NCBI GenBank assembly: GCA_963422445.2
Contig: OY729512.2
Coordinates: forward strand, 682,001-746,000
Direction: 5' to 3'
DNA length: 64,000 nt
Source of the DNA: G963422445 sp963422445
Lineage (GTDB): Bacteria > Pseudomonadota > Alphaproteobacteria > Thalassobaculales > Thalassobaculaceae
The notes beneath the pieces are model-generated. The model was not told where the DNA came from, did no database searches, and saw only the letters and a program-made list of their open reading frames with translations. The translations under genes and the position numbers were made by a program. Positions 9,427 through 17,774 of the stretch are shown piece after piece. The first letter of the stretch is position 1. The number at the start of each line of letters is the position of its first letter.

Positions 9427-9932
9427 TTTGTCATTATCCTGTGAAAACGCTGATTGGCGATTATCTCAGGGGCGGCATCGGTCTTGCAGCCACTGGTGGG
9501 CTCGTCGGTTTCGCATCGATGATCACGGTCATCCAGTACATTATTGCCGCCGCCGCCATCATGTTCGCAGGTTTTCTGCTGCGAACCTGGCAGCGGCATC
9601 GCACCCATTATGTGCTTGACGATATTGGAGTTCAGGCGATCGGGCCGTTTGGCCGGGCGATCCGCTGGTCCGACATTTCCGGTCTCGGATTGCGGTATTT
9701 TTCCACGCGCCGTGATCGCAAGGATGGTTGGTTCCAACTGACGATTCGCGGTGGATTCACTAAAATGTCCATAGATTCCAACCTCGATGGGTTTGACGAG
9801 GTCTTGCGTCGTTGCGCGATCGCGTCTCACAACAACGGTCTCGAACTCAAGGATGGAACTGTCGAGAATTTCGCAGCAGCAGGCTTTCCGGTCAGAGATG
9901 CGGCACCGGATCAACCGGTTAGGGCGTGTTGA
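9423..9932 (+). CDS. small membrane protein, PH/YcxB-like, C-terminus altered by IS
   Basis: A GTG start overlaps the stop of the deacetylase remnant. The 169-residue product has one or two membrane segments near residues 18-52 (GIGLAATGGLVGF, then IIAAAAIMFAGFLL). A soluble part follows with YVLDDIGVQAIGPFGRAIRW and DISGLGLRYFSTRRD, reminiscent of bacterial PH/YcxB-like domains. The last residues (RAC-stop) are encoded by the left end of an IS5/IS427 element, so the natural C-terminus has been replaced. Function unknown. Confidence 0.55.
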   Translation: MICHYPVKTLIGDYLRGGIGLAATGGLVGFASMITVIQYIIAAAAIMFAGFLLRTWQRHRTHYVLDDIGVQAIGPFGRAIRWSDISGLGLRYFSTRRDRKDGWFQLTIRGGFTKMSIDSNLDGFDEVLRRCAIASHNNGLELKDGTVENFAAAGFPVRDAAPDQPVRAC

Positions 9933-10760
9933 CACTAACGCAGTGCCTCGACGATGAGCGCGAAGGTGATGAAGCCGAGGAAGATGACGTCGAGCTTGTC
10001 GTAGCGTGTGAAGATGCGCCGGAAGCCCTTGAGCCGTCGGAACAGCCGCTCCACCTCATTGCGGCGTTTGTACAACTGCCGGTCGTATTCCCAGGGCGCG
10101 GTACGAGTCCTGAGCGGCGGCACCACAGGCACAAACCCCAGCGCTGACGCCAACCGCCGTGTCGCGTCGCCTTCGTATGCACGGTCCATCAGCAGGGACC
10201 GGGGTGTCTTCTGGCGCCCCAGACGTTCGAGTAGCTTGCGTCCTTCGGGCGCATCCTGGGCCTGGCCGGCAGACAGCGCGAAGGTCACGGCCGTTCGCTC
10301 ATCTGCGGCAACCAGATGAACTTTGGTATTCCATCCGCCCCGCGACTTGCCGATGCATTGCGGACCGTTTTTTTCAGCGCCCCGGCGCCATCGGGATGGA
10401 CCTTCACGCTGGTGCTGTCCAGCGAGACCACAGCGAGCGGCACATGCACCATCCGCTCGCGCTGCAGGTGCTCGAAGACCCGCGCGAGCACGCCGTTCTT
10501 CGACCACCGGTTCATCCGGGTGTAAACGGTGTGCCACTTGCCGAAGCGAGGCGGCAGTCCGCGCCACTTGCAGCCATGCTCGACGACATAGAGGAAGGCA
10601 TTGAGCACCTGGAGGTTGGACACGGCGACGTTGCCGCGTTGGACCGGCAGATGCGGGGCGATGCGTTCGTACTGGGCTTGGCTGAGTTCCATACCGATGA
10701 CTCGCTGACGAGGAACCAGCCAACATGATAGCATCATTGAACATTAGTGTGAACACGCCC
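9922..10760. mobile_element. IS5-family (IS427 group) element, 839 bp
   Basis: The termini read GGGCGTGTTGACACTAA on the left and, reverse-complemented, GGGCGTGTTCACACTAA on the right: imperfect inverted repeats with one mismatch. A TA dinucleotide flanks each side (9920-9921 and 10761-10762), the usual IS427-type duplication. It carries one transposase in two overlapping frames. Confidence 0.85.
9935..10692 (-). CDS. IS5/IS427 transposase, two frames with slippery run
   Basis: The first frame starts at 10692 with MELSQAQYERIAPHLP and runs through WSKNGVLARVFEHLQRE and VSLDSTSVKVHPDGAGALKK. The second frame continues from EKNGPQCIGKSRGGWNTKVH through SLLMDRAYEGDATR to YKRRNEVERLFRRLKGFRRI, ending at 9935. 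The frames meet at a run of seven A residues on the coding strand (about 10368-10374), the usual signal for programmed frameshifting in this IS group. DDE residues are visible as LDST, MDRAYEGD and NEVERLF. It may therefore be a functional element. Confidence 0.75.
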
Positions 10761-10802
10761 TAGTCGGGCAGCCACATGAACGAAACCCCGCCGCTATTGC
10801 AG

Positions 10803-10825
10803 GCTGCCCATTGGGCTTTTTCTTT
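10803..10825 (+). terminator. possible Rho-independent terminator
   Basis: GCCC-ATT-GGGC is followed by TTTTTCTTT. An upstream GGGCAGCC could pair with GGCTGCCC here as an alternative longer stem. It lies just past the IS that ends the 9423 gene, so it may be the original terminator of that operon. The stem is short. Confidence 0.3.
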
Positions 10826-10829
10826 GAAC

Positions 10830-11491
10830 CTGAGATTCCGGACCCGCTATGGCGGGGTCATGAACGCACAAAACTGATCCGCCGCACGCTGTCCCCGAAG
10901 GTGGGACGGTGCATATTGGCGGCGTTGCCGGCGCCCGGGACCGTTCCGGGGCGCATGGCGTTCGTCCGCGAGATCTGCACGACTTTCGGGTTTTGCGATC
11001 TCCTCGGCCATCTGCATGAAGCGGACTGTCTGGCGGCGTTTCGTGATCTTGCGCATGTGGGTGCTCTGACATTGCCACTGGCCCGTCGCTGGCGTTGACC
11101 GCGCTGTCCGGGGTCTGGCCGCTGCGGTTCCGCCGCCGGTCGGGGGTCCGGATCGCGTCGACCCTGTCGAGGGTCCGGTCGTGACGCTGGCCGAGACCGG
11201 CAGGGAGCTTCGGCGGCTGGGTACGGTGCTGGACGCCGAGCATCCGCTGGGGGCCGGTCTGCATGTCGGGCGGCCGCTGCGGTATCTGGTCGGCTCGGCG
11301 GTTGCGTGGTTGCAGCCTCGGCCCTGGTCCTGAAGCCGCGCGACCGGTGGATCGGCTGGGATGCGGCCGGCTGGGAGCCCCATCTCGACCGGTTGGTCGG
11401 ACTGGCACGGTTTCTCATCCGTCCCGGTCTGGCCTGCCGAACCCTGGCCTCGACGGTGCTCGGCCTATCTCGGCCGCCTGCTGCCCATTAG
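10830..11491 (+). pseudogene. DruA-like (DUF4338) protein remnant
   Basis: Pieces of a DUF4338/DruA-type protein are spread over two or three frames. The N-terminal part reads FVREICTTFGFCD and HEADCLAAFRDLAHVGALTL and then stops. A second piece gives LGAGLHVGRPLRYLVGSA. The third, in another frame, gives AASALVLKPRDRWIGWDAAG and LARFLIRPGLACRTLASTVL, then a stop at 11491. DUF4338 includes DruA of the Druantia anti-phage system, but many members travel with transposases. No druB-E partner is visible, so a transposon passenger is the likelier origin. Confidence 0.6.
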
Positions 11492-11499
11492 TCATTTTT

Positions 11500-12268
11500 T
11501 CTCTGTGCGTATTGCCTGTAGATATGGACTTTTGGGGGACGATATCCTGGCGATCTCATCTGTTCTTTCCGGCTGCGGACGGCACCCTGTTCCTGCTTGG
11601 CATCGACCGTCCGGGCGCGACCTGCTCTCGCGGATCGTCTACGGAACCCGCATCTCGCTGACCGTCGGGCTCGTCGGCATCACGATCAGTTTCGTAATCG
11701 GGATCATTGTCGGCGGGTTGGCCGGGTATTATGGCGGATGGCTCGACTCGCTGACACAACGGGTCATCGAGATCATACGTTCGTTTCTGGAACTATCGTT
11801 ATGGATGGCGTTGTCGGTGGCCGTGCCGGTCACCTGGAGTTCGATCCTGATCTATTTCGGGATCACGCTTTCTGGGCATGCTCGAATGGATCGGGCTGGC
11901 CCGGGCCATGCGCTCCAAACTGCTTTCGCTTCGCGAGAAAGATTACGTCCTGGCAGCCCCGTTAATGGGCACCAAACCGCGTCGAATCATCGGTCGTCAT
12001 CTGTTGCCGGGTTTCATGAGTCATCTGATTTCTTCGGCGACGCTTTCCGTCCCATCGATGATTCTCGGCGAGATCGCGCTCTGTGTCCTCGGCCCCGGTT
12101 TGCGCTTGCCGTAACCTCCTGGGGAGGCTTGATGGCGGAAGCCCAGAATATCAATGCTGTCGAGCTCTATCCTTGGATCATAACGCCGGTCATTCCGGTG
12201 ATCATCGTGGTCCTTGCATTTAATTTCTTCGGTGACGGTCTGCGCGATGCCGCCGACCCGTACAGTTA
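11500..12268 (+). pseudogene. DppC-type peptide ABC permease, frameshifted
   Basis: Fragments in successive frames give LFFPAADGTLFLLGIDRPG, then RIVYGTRISLTVGLVGITIS and GLAGYYGGWLDSLTQRVIEI, then MLEWIGLARAMRSKLLSLRE and GRHLLPGFMSHLISSATLSV. Last come INAVELYPWIITPVIPVIIV and FNFFGDGLRDAADPYS. This is a dipeptide/oligopeptide permease of the DppC type, with frameshifts near 11620, 11870 and 12100 and a truncated N-terminus. An IS5 element sits at its stop codon. No partner dpp gene is next to it. Confidence 0.75.
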
Positions 12269-12269
12269 G

Positions 12270-13454
12270 GGATTGTCTGAACAAGTCGGTTTTTTCGTGT
12301 ATACGGGTGTCGTGGCCCGTGGATGAAACGCCAGAGCCCATCGGGGACGTGTTGTCGTGCCAGGAAATGGGGATTTTGACGCCCGAGCCGACCGTCCCCG
12401 CCGCCTTGCGGCGGTTGCGGACGGACTCCCCCCCCACGTCAGGCGGTGGCGTCGCGCCCCGCGATGAGCAGATTTGGTGAACCCGAGCAGCACGGCGATG
12501 CGTTGCGTGGTCTTCGCCAGCCCCCGATAGCGCACCTTCGCGTAGCCGAAGTGGCGCTTCACATACAGGAACGGATGTTCCACCCTCGCCCGAACCGACG
12601 CCTTGCGCCTCTCCGCCGCCGCCTCCGGGCCCGCCTGGTCCAGCCCCCGGCGCTTGCCGGGCTTCAGCGCCACCTCCCAGTCCACGTCCGTGTCCCGGTT
12701 CTCCGCGCGCTTGTCCACCCCCTGATAGCCCGCGTCACCCCACACCTGCTCCTCGCCCCCGTGCAACAGCGCGTGCGCCGTCGCCACATCCGAGACGTTC
12801 GCTGGCGTCGTCTCCACGCTGTGCGTCAAGCCCGACTGCGCATCCACCCCGATGTGCGCCTTCATCCCGAAATGCCACTGATTGCCTTTCTTCGTCTGGT
12901 GCATCTCCGGGTCCCGCTCGCCCTTGCGGTTCTTCGTCGACGACGGCGCGGCAATGAGACTCGCGTCCACGATCGTCCCCTTGCTCAAGCGGTGTCCGAG
13001 AGAGGCCAGATGTGCGTTGATCTCCTCGAACAGCGTCTCACCCAGGCCATGCGTCTCCAGCAAGTGGCGGAAATGCAGGATCGTCGTCTCATCAGGCAAC
13101 GCACCCGAGAGGCGCAGCCCCACAAACCGCCGTACCGACTCCACCTCGTAAAGCAGGTCCTCCATCCCAGGGTCGCTCAGATTGTAGAACAGCTGCACGC
13201 AGTGCACCCGCAGCATCACGCTCAGCGGATAGGATCGCCGACCGCGCCCAGCCTTCGGGTCGAACGGCTCGATGCGCGCCTCCAGCCGCTCCCAGGGAAC
13301 CAGCCCGTCCATCGTCTCGAGAAACACCTCGCGCCGCGTCCGGCGCTTCTTCAGGTCGTGCTCCAGCTCCGCAAACGTCGCTTGCTCCAGGGCTCGCACT
13401 CCACTCCGTCACCAAGAAACCAATTGTGACAGAGCCGACTTGTTCAGACAATCC
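12270..13454. mobile_element. IS5-family element, 1185 bp, with TTAG duplication
   Basis: Both ends read GGATTGTCTGAACAAGTCGG (right end reverse-complemented), a perfect inverted repeat of at least 20 bases. TTAG occurs on both flanks (12266-12269 and 13455-13458), matching the YTAR target of IS5. The left TTAG supplies the last base of Ser and the TAG stop of the dppC remnant. Confidence 0.9.
12439..13399 (-). CDS. IS5-family transposase with late frameshift
   Basis: The product starts at GTG 13399. It carries MDGLVPWERLEARIEPFDPK, LRLSGALPDETTILHFRHLL, LSKGTIVDASLIAAPSSTKN, GDAGYQGVDKRAEN and RARVEHPFLYVKRHFGYAKV, the full IS5 DDE_Tnp_1 core. Near the end, one extra A turns FTNLLIAGRDATA-stop into FTKSAHRG and a run-on frame to the IS end. 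Only about ten C-terminal residues are affected, so activity could survive. Confidence 0.8.
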
Positions 13455-13599
13455 TTAGAGGTCCAGACTCAATGTCACAGGAGTTCGAATTCGGCACGAC
13501 AAGGCAGGAGACCGTGGTAACCCGTTCCAGAAGGCCTGCGTAATCGGACAAACCTGTTCTGGCACGAATGGTTTCCGGTTCGTGGGCCCTGTCTGATCG

Positions 13600-14586
13600 C
13601 TATTGCGTTGGGTAGAGCAGCCCTGCCTGGCGGGCCTTGAGCGTCAACAAGGCAAGAATCTGATCAATCACCGGGGATTTCAATCCGGCTTCCGCGGCAA
13701 ACCGGCTGACAATGGCGACGATACTGTCGATTTCCATGGGACGTTGCGCATCCCAGTCCTGCAGCATCGACGGCCGGTGATCGACGCGCCAGGCGGCATT
13801 GAGCAGCGATGGCCAGTCCAGATCGAGTCTGATATCGTGGGCTCGTGCGACGGCTTCCGCTTCCGCGATCATCGCCCGGGATATCTCCGATATCCCGGGC
13901 TGCCGCGCGAGCTGCAATTCCGACGCGCCGGTCAGGACGGCAAGCGGCGAACGAGACAGATTGACGACCAGTTTGGCCCATACCGCTTTGCGAATAGTGT
14001 CACTGACCGGCGCCGCCAGACCGGCCTCCTCCATTGACCGGGACAACCGCAAGACCCGACCGTCAAGCCGGCCGTCGGGTTCGCCAAGAGTGAATCGTCC
14101 AGGTCCTGCGACATTGCAGATCACGACACCGGGTTCCGGAACTCTGGCCGGGCAGTCGACAACACAGCCAATTGCGCGGTCGGCCCCGACATTCCGCTTC
14201 AATGAACCGGTCGGATCGAGCAATTCCGGAATCGCAGCCGAACTGCTTCTCCGACCATGATTATACCACCACGGAATCCCGTTCATGGCAAAGACGACTG
14301 GCGTCTCTGCACCAAGCAGCGGCGTGATCCTGTCGCCAACCGCCGCCAAGGCCGGTCCCTTTACAGTGACGAACACGACATCGACGTTGCCGATCCGGTC
14401 AGGCTCGCTGTCACAGACCGGATGGACGGTAAAATCCGTCTCACCGTGGCGCAGGGTGAGGCCGCGCGACCGCAATGCCAAAAGGTTGGCGCCACGCGCA
14501 ACCAGCGATACCGAGTGACCGGCAAGCGCCAGATACGCGGCGATGAAACCACCAATCGCGCCGGCACCAAATACACAAACCTTCAT
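13600..14586 (-). CDS. ketopantoate reductase-like (2-dehydropantoate 2-reductase family)
   Basis: This 328-residue protein starts with the dinucleotide-binding motif VFGAGAIGGFIAAYLALAGH and shows VVFVTVKGPAL. WAKLVVNLSRSPLAVLTG near residue 209 carries the family's catalytic Lys and Asn. PSMLQDWDAQRPMEIDSIVA near residue 275 is the C-terminal-domain signature. The family reduces 2-dehydropantoate with NADPH. Many paralogues act on other 2-oxoacids, so the substrate is uncertain. The ATG at 14586 follows GAGGA at good spacing. It is an intact island between two IS-rich stretches. Confidence 0.8.
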   Translation of the reverse strand: MKVCVFGAGAIGGFIAAYLALAGHSVSLVARGANLLALRSRGLTLRHGETDFTVHPVCDSEPDRIGNVDVVFVTVKGPALAAVGDRITPLLGAETPVVFAMNGIPWWYNHGRRSSSAAIPELLDPTGSLKRNVGADRAIGCVVDCPARVPEPGVVICNVAGPGRFTLGEPDGRLDGRVLRLSRSMEEAGLAAPVSDTIRKAVWAKLVVNLSRSPLAVLTGASELQLARQPGISEISRAMIAEAEAVARAHDIRLDLDWPSLLNAAWRVDHRPSMLQDWDAQRPMEIDSIVAIVSRFAAEAGLKSPVIDQILALLTLKARQAGLLYPTQ

Positions 14587-15677
14587 CGAACGGTCCTCAC
14601 AGCCGGAGTTGCAAGCGGCTGTGCCAGCTAGCGGATATGCTGCCGATTCACACCGCAATCGGTATAACGATCAATACTAGATAATCCGTGTGACCGGCTA
14701 TCAGCACATCGTTACTGTTGCAACAGTGCCGCATGATCCGACGAGAGGAAAGAACGGCACAGGACTCGCACGCTCGGTCATGAATGACAAACCAGATCAA
14801 ACGATATGGAACTCGCCGTCCGGGCAGCGCCCTTACCAACTATCAATTACTTCTGCCGTTTGTACAACACGGGTGAAGCAACGAACGAGATCAACAGAAA
14901 ATTCCGCTTCTCCTTCATCGATTGCAAGCGCAAGAGTTCACAATCACCCGTGACTGTCACCTGTCATCCGGCTTGTCTGACGACGGAGATATTTCCATGC
15001 TCGACAAGTGTCCATTGATCGCAAGATTGAGGCCAATACCATGATCTTCTGTCTTGTTCGTCATCACCTTTCTTGCGCTAGTGGCCTGGCACCGGACGGC
15101 GTCTCCCCGAATTCGGCATGACCTGACAGGGCTACAGAACAGGCACGGTCCGAAAATCCCATCAACGGATTATCGCCATCCTGCACGATGGTTCTGTGCA
15201 TGACCATCGTGCCACCGAGCTTTTGCATAAGAAGCTTTTGGCTCCACTTGTCGAGGGTTTGCTCGGTCCGCCACGTCCGGAACAGATCGGCATGGGTGAA
15301 ATACAGAAAAGCGGTACGCTTCCGAAAAGGAAGCGGAACGTTCGCATCAAGGATGACAACGAAGCGATCCGAGACGTGTGTCAGGAAGTATCAAACTCTT
15401 GACCATGGCACGCGAGCTGGTCGGGCGCAGCAGTTCGCGCGGCGTCTCGCCACATTGTGCCGGCATGAGGTCAATATACGTGACATGCCGGTTCAAGCCT
15501 GCTGGGGTGAAGTATCCTGCCCGACAAAGATGGTCTCTGGATGGCCGTTGAACAAATCGAGTAAAGATGTCCGGCGGTCATCTCTGGTGGTAAGAAATCC
15601 CGCACTTGACACCTGCGCCTGTAATCTGGGGTGCTTGGAAGGGGAATTATATAGTTGACTATGCGCGGGCCATCATC
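14587..15677. other. 1.1 kb without a recognisable gene; two hairpins
   Basis: I see no open frame with a recognisable product or ribosome-binding site here. Two strong hairpins occur: ten-base arms at 15183-15192 and 15203-15212, and seven-base arms at 15317-15323 and 15329-15335 around a GAAAA loop. The region is probably decayed coding sequence. Confidence 0.4.
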
Positions 15678-15679
15678 TA

Positions 15680-16857
15680 GTGTCCTGATTCCAAAGTTCG
15701 TACCGTTATGATGTTGCGGCTGCAGCGGTTTCGAGGGTCCTGAGGCAGAAGCGCTTGATGGACGCCAGGATTTCATCGGCTGTCTTGTGCCAGCGGAAGG
15801 GCTTGGGGTCCTCGTTGACGGTGTCGATGTACCCGGTGATCGCCTGCTCCAGCTCGACGGTCGATCGGTGAACCCCGTGCCGGATCTGCTTCTCTGTCAG
15901 ATCGGCGAAGAAGCGCTCGACTTGGTTGAGCCACGAGGCAGAGGTCGGGGTGAAGTGAACATGCCAGCGCGGTCGCCGGGCGAACCAGTCGCGGATCGTC
16001 TTCGTCTTGTGGGTCGAGTAGTTGTCCATGACGATGTGGATCTCGAGGTCGGGCGGCACGTTGGCCTCGACGTGATCCAGGAACTTGCGGAACTCCACGC
16101 TGCGGTGGCGCCGATAGCACTGTCCGATGACCTTGCCTGTGGCGACGTCAAGGGCTGCGAAGAGCGAGGTCGTGCCGTTGCGCTTGTAATCGTGAGTGCG
16201 CCGCTCGACCTGCCCCGGGCGCAGCGGCAGCAGCGGCTGGGTGCGATCGAGGGCCTGAACCTGCGATTTCTCGTCCACGCAGAGGACCATGGCATGCTGC
16301 GGCGGGTCCACGTAGAGCCCCACGATGTCGCGCGTCTTGTCCACGAAGTAGGGGTCTGCCGAGAGCTTGAAGGTCTCGCTCCTGTGCGGCTGAAGGGAAA
16401 AGGCTCGCCAGATGCGATTGACCGTCGACGGCGCATACCCCGTCGCCTGCGCCATCGAGCGCGTGCTCCATTGGGTCGCGTCACGAGGCTTCTCCTCAAG
16501 CGTCTTGCGCACCACCTCGGCCACGGCGTCGTCATCGATGCGCCGGGGACGGCCGGAGCGCGGCTCGTCGTCAAGCCCGTCAAGACGATGCTCTGCGAAG
16601 CGATTGCGCCACTTCCTGGCGGTCTGGCTGGTCACGCCCAGCACGCTCCCAATCTGCACATTGGTAAGCCCTTCGGCCGCCAGCAGCACGATGTGCGCCC
16701 GATCGGACAGGCCTCGCCAGACTTTGCGCCCGCGCGCCAGCCGCTCAAGCTCGTTGCGCTCGTCCGCGCTCAGCTTGATCTCCACCGAAAGTCGCATCAC
16801 CATGCCCCCCGAATCGACACCACCCCCTTAACAATACGAACTTTGCGTACAGGACAC
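15680..16857. mobile_element. IS630-family element, copy 1, 1178 bp
   Basis: The left end GTGTCCTGATTCCAAAGTTC and right end (reverse-complemented) GTGTCCTGTACGCAAAGTTC form imperfect inverted repeats. TA flanks both sides (15678-15679, 16858-16859), the standard IS630/Tc1 duplication. A nearly identical copy of the same length lies at 20392-21569 in the same orientation. Confidence 0.9.
15706..16803 (-). CDS. IS630-family transposase, copy 1
   Basis: This 365-residue protein has an N-terminal helix-turn-helix (TNVQIGSVLGVTSQTARKWR), a linker GRPRRIDDDAV, and the DDE catalytic core. The core residues are CVDEKSQVQALDRTQPLLPL, HIVMDNYSTHKTKTIRDWFA and TSASWLNQVERFFADLTEKQ, the first Asp, second Asp and Glu of IS630. 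The frame is intact and the residues match the family at positions where copy 2 differs (Trp and Phe in DWFA and HVHFTP), so this copy may be active. Confidence 0.9.
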   Translation of the reverse strand: MVMRLSVEIKLSADERNELERLARGRKVWRGLSDRAHIVLLAAEGLTNVQIGSVLGVTSQTARKWRNRFAEHRLDGLDDEPRSGRPRRIDDDAVAEVVRKTLEEKPRDATQWSTRSMAQATGYAPSTVNRIWRAFSLQPHRSETFKLSADPYFVDKTRDIVGLYVDPPQHAMVLCVDEKSQVQALDRTQPLLPLRPGQVERRTHDYKRNGTTSLFAALDVATGKVIGQCYRRHRSVEFRKFLDHVEANVPPDLEIHIVMDNYSTHKTKTIRDWFARRPRWHVHFTPTSASWLNQVERFFADLTEKQIRHGVHRSTVELEQAITGYIDTVNEDPKPFRWHKTADEILASIKRFCLRTLETAAAATS

Positions 16858-17013
16858 TAGGCGGTCGTCTCGGCCTCGCCTTCAGGCTTCAACCGAAATA
16901 GCGCCTGAGCGATTTCTTCGGGGGGTCGCGTCGACAGGCGGGAGGGTGACGTTGGACGAGGGTTTGTCGGCCTCTTTGGACCCGTGAGGGCTGTGGGGCA
17001 GCTTTTCAGGCAT
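16858..17013 (-). pseudogene. small conserved hypothetical, cut by IS630
   Basis: The frame starts MPEKLPHSPHGSKEADKPSS and LPPVDATP, then slips in a run of six C residues into EEIAQALFRLKPEGEAETTA. Its stop codon TAG is supplied by the TA duplication and first IS base. DATPEEIAxALF is a motif I associate with a very small protein of unknown function common in proteobacteria. Here it is both frameshifted and truncated at the 3' end. Confidence 0.5.
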
Positions 17014-17212
17014 GTCTCACCATGGGCGGTAGACGCATTCTTGTCGGACCGCATGATTTTGTATATATTGCAGAATGCTACGGAGATTCGTAGCGGCCCC
17101 AGAAATGACGAAGGCCGGGTGCCAGCCCAGCCTTCGACCTTGTTGGGGTCTGCCTTGTTGGGGTCTGGTGAAGCACTGGAGGGTGCACCGGATAGATTTG
17201 TGTGAGAGCGCT

Positions 17213-17605
17213 GTGATCGTACCGACTCCCGCGAATCTGTCAAGCGTTCGCCCTCCGCCAATTGAGCGGAGGCTCAAATGTATTGGCGATGAGTGGTGCC
17301 CGTTCGGCGGGCTCGACTTGGCCAAAGTAACCGAACATGGAGTCTACATCGTCTGGCATGGAGGCACCGCCCCTCACACCGCTTACGTCGGGCAAGGTGA
17401 CGTGGCAGACCGCATTGCAGATCACCGCAATGACCCGACGATCACAAGGCATGCTCAAAAGGGCGCCCTTTACGTCACGTGGGCATCTGTACCTGTTGCT
17501 CAGCGCGACGGGATCGAGCGGTATCTAGCCGACAAACATTCTCCCCTTGAGGGAGACTGGCATCCTGAGGTGGCGCCTCTGGCTGTAAACAGCCCGTGGA
17601 AGTAA
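17213..17605 (+). CDS. GIY-YIG-like small nuclease-fold protein
   Basis: The product (130 residues from the GTG at 17213; the start is uncertain) contains HGVYIVWHGG, then TAYVGQGDVADRIADHRND, and later YVTWASVPVAQRDGIERYLA. This resembles a GIY-YIG endonuclease domain, with YVGQG for the second strand, an Arg in the helix and a C-terminal Glu. It may be a mobile-element passenger nuclease. It overlaps a small minus-strand gene at its 3' end by about 130 bases. Upstream there is a tandem TTGTTGGGGTCT duplication around 17138-17165. Confidence 0.55.
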   Translation: MIVPTPANLSSVRPPPIERRLKCIGDEWCPFGGLDLAKVTEHGVYIVWHGGTAPHTAYVGQGDVADRIADHRNDPTITRHAQKGALYVTWASVPVAQRDGIERYLADKHSPLEGDWHPEVAPLAVNSPWK

Positions 17606-17750
17606 CTGACCGGGTTCCTGCTGCAAGCGAATCCACAGCTTCAACGAGCTGCATCAAGCGGTAGTATGTCCAAGGCGGCTCCGCTCCTGAGCGGAGCCGT
17701 TCCTGCGCCCAAGCCTTCGCGGTCTCAAGCGCCCATTCCGGTGCACCCAT
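17475..17750 (-). CDS. small hypothetical protein next to the GIY-YIG gene
   Basis: The N-terminal half (MGAPEWALETAKAWAQERLR, then SGAEPPWTYYRLMQLVEAVD) reads as a compact helical protein of a kind I associate with mobile elements. AGAGG immediately precedes the ATG. The C-terminal half runs antisense to the GIY-YIG-like gene and looks less natural, so the real gene may be shorter. Function unknown. Confidence 0.45.
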   Translation of the reverse strand: MGAPEWALETAKAWAQERLRSGAEPPWTYYRLMQLVEAVDSLAAGTRSVTSTGCLQPEAPPQDASLPQGENVCRLDTARSRRAEQQVQMPT

Positions 17751-17774
17751 CCTCTTGCCCGCTGTATCCGCAGC

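Noticed and set aside
10830..11491. Complete Druantia defence island
   Set aside because: Only a frameshifted DUF4338 relic is present; no helicase-like DruE or the other components are nearby.
12446..13429. Long plus-strand frame opposite the IS5 transposase
   Set aside because: The minus-strand frame has all IS5 DDE motifs; the plus-strand product is Arg/His/Leu-rich shadow sequence.
13486..13502. GAATTCGGCACGA-like string reminiscent of a cDNA cloning adaptor
   Set aside because: It lies in continuous sequence just beyond the TTAG duplication of a well-bounded IS, only a partial adaptor match is present, and nothing else suggests vector sequence. A chance EcoRI-containing match is more likely.
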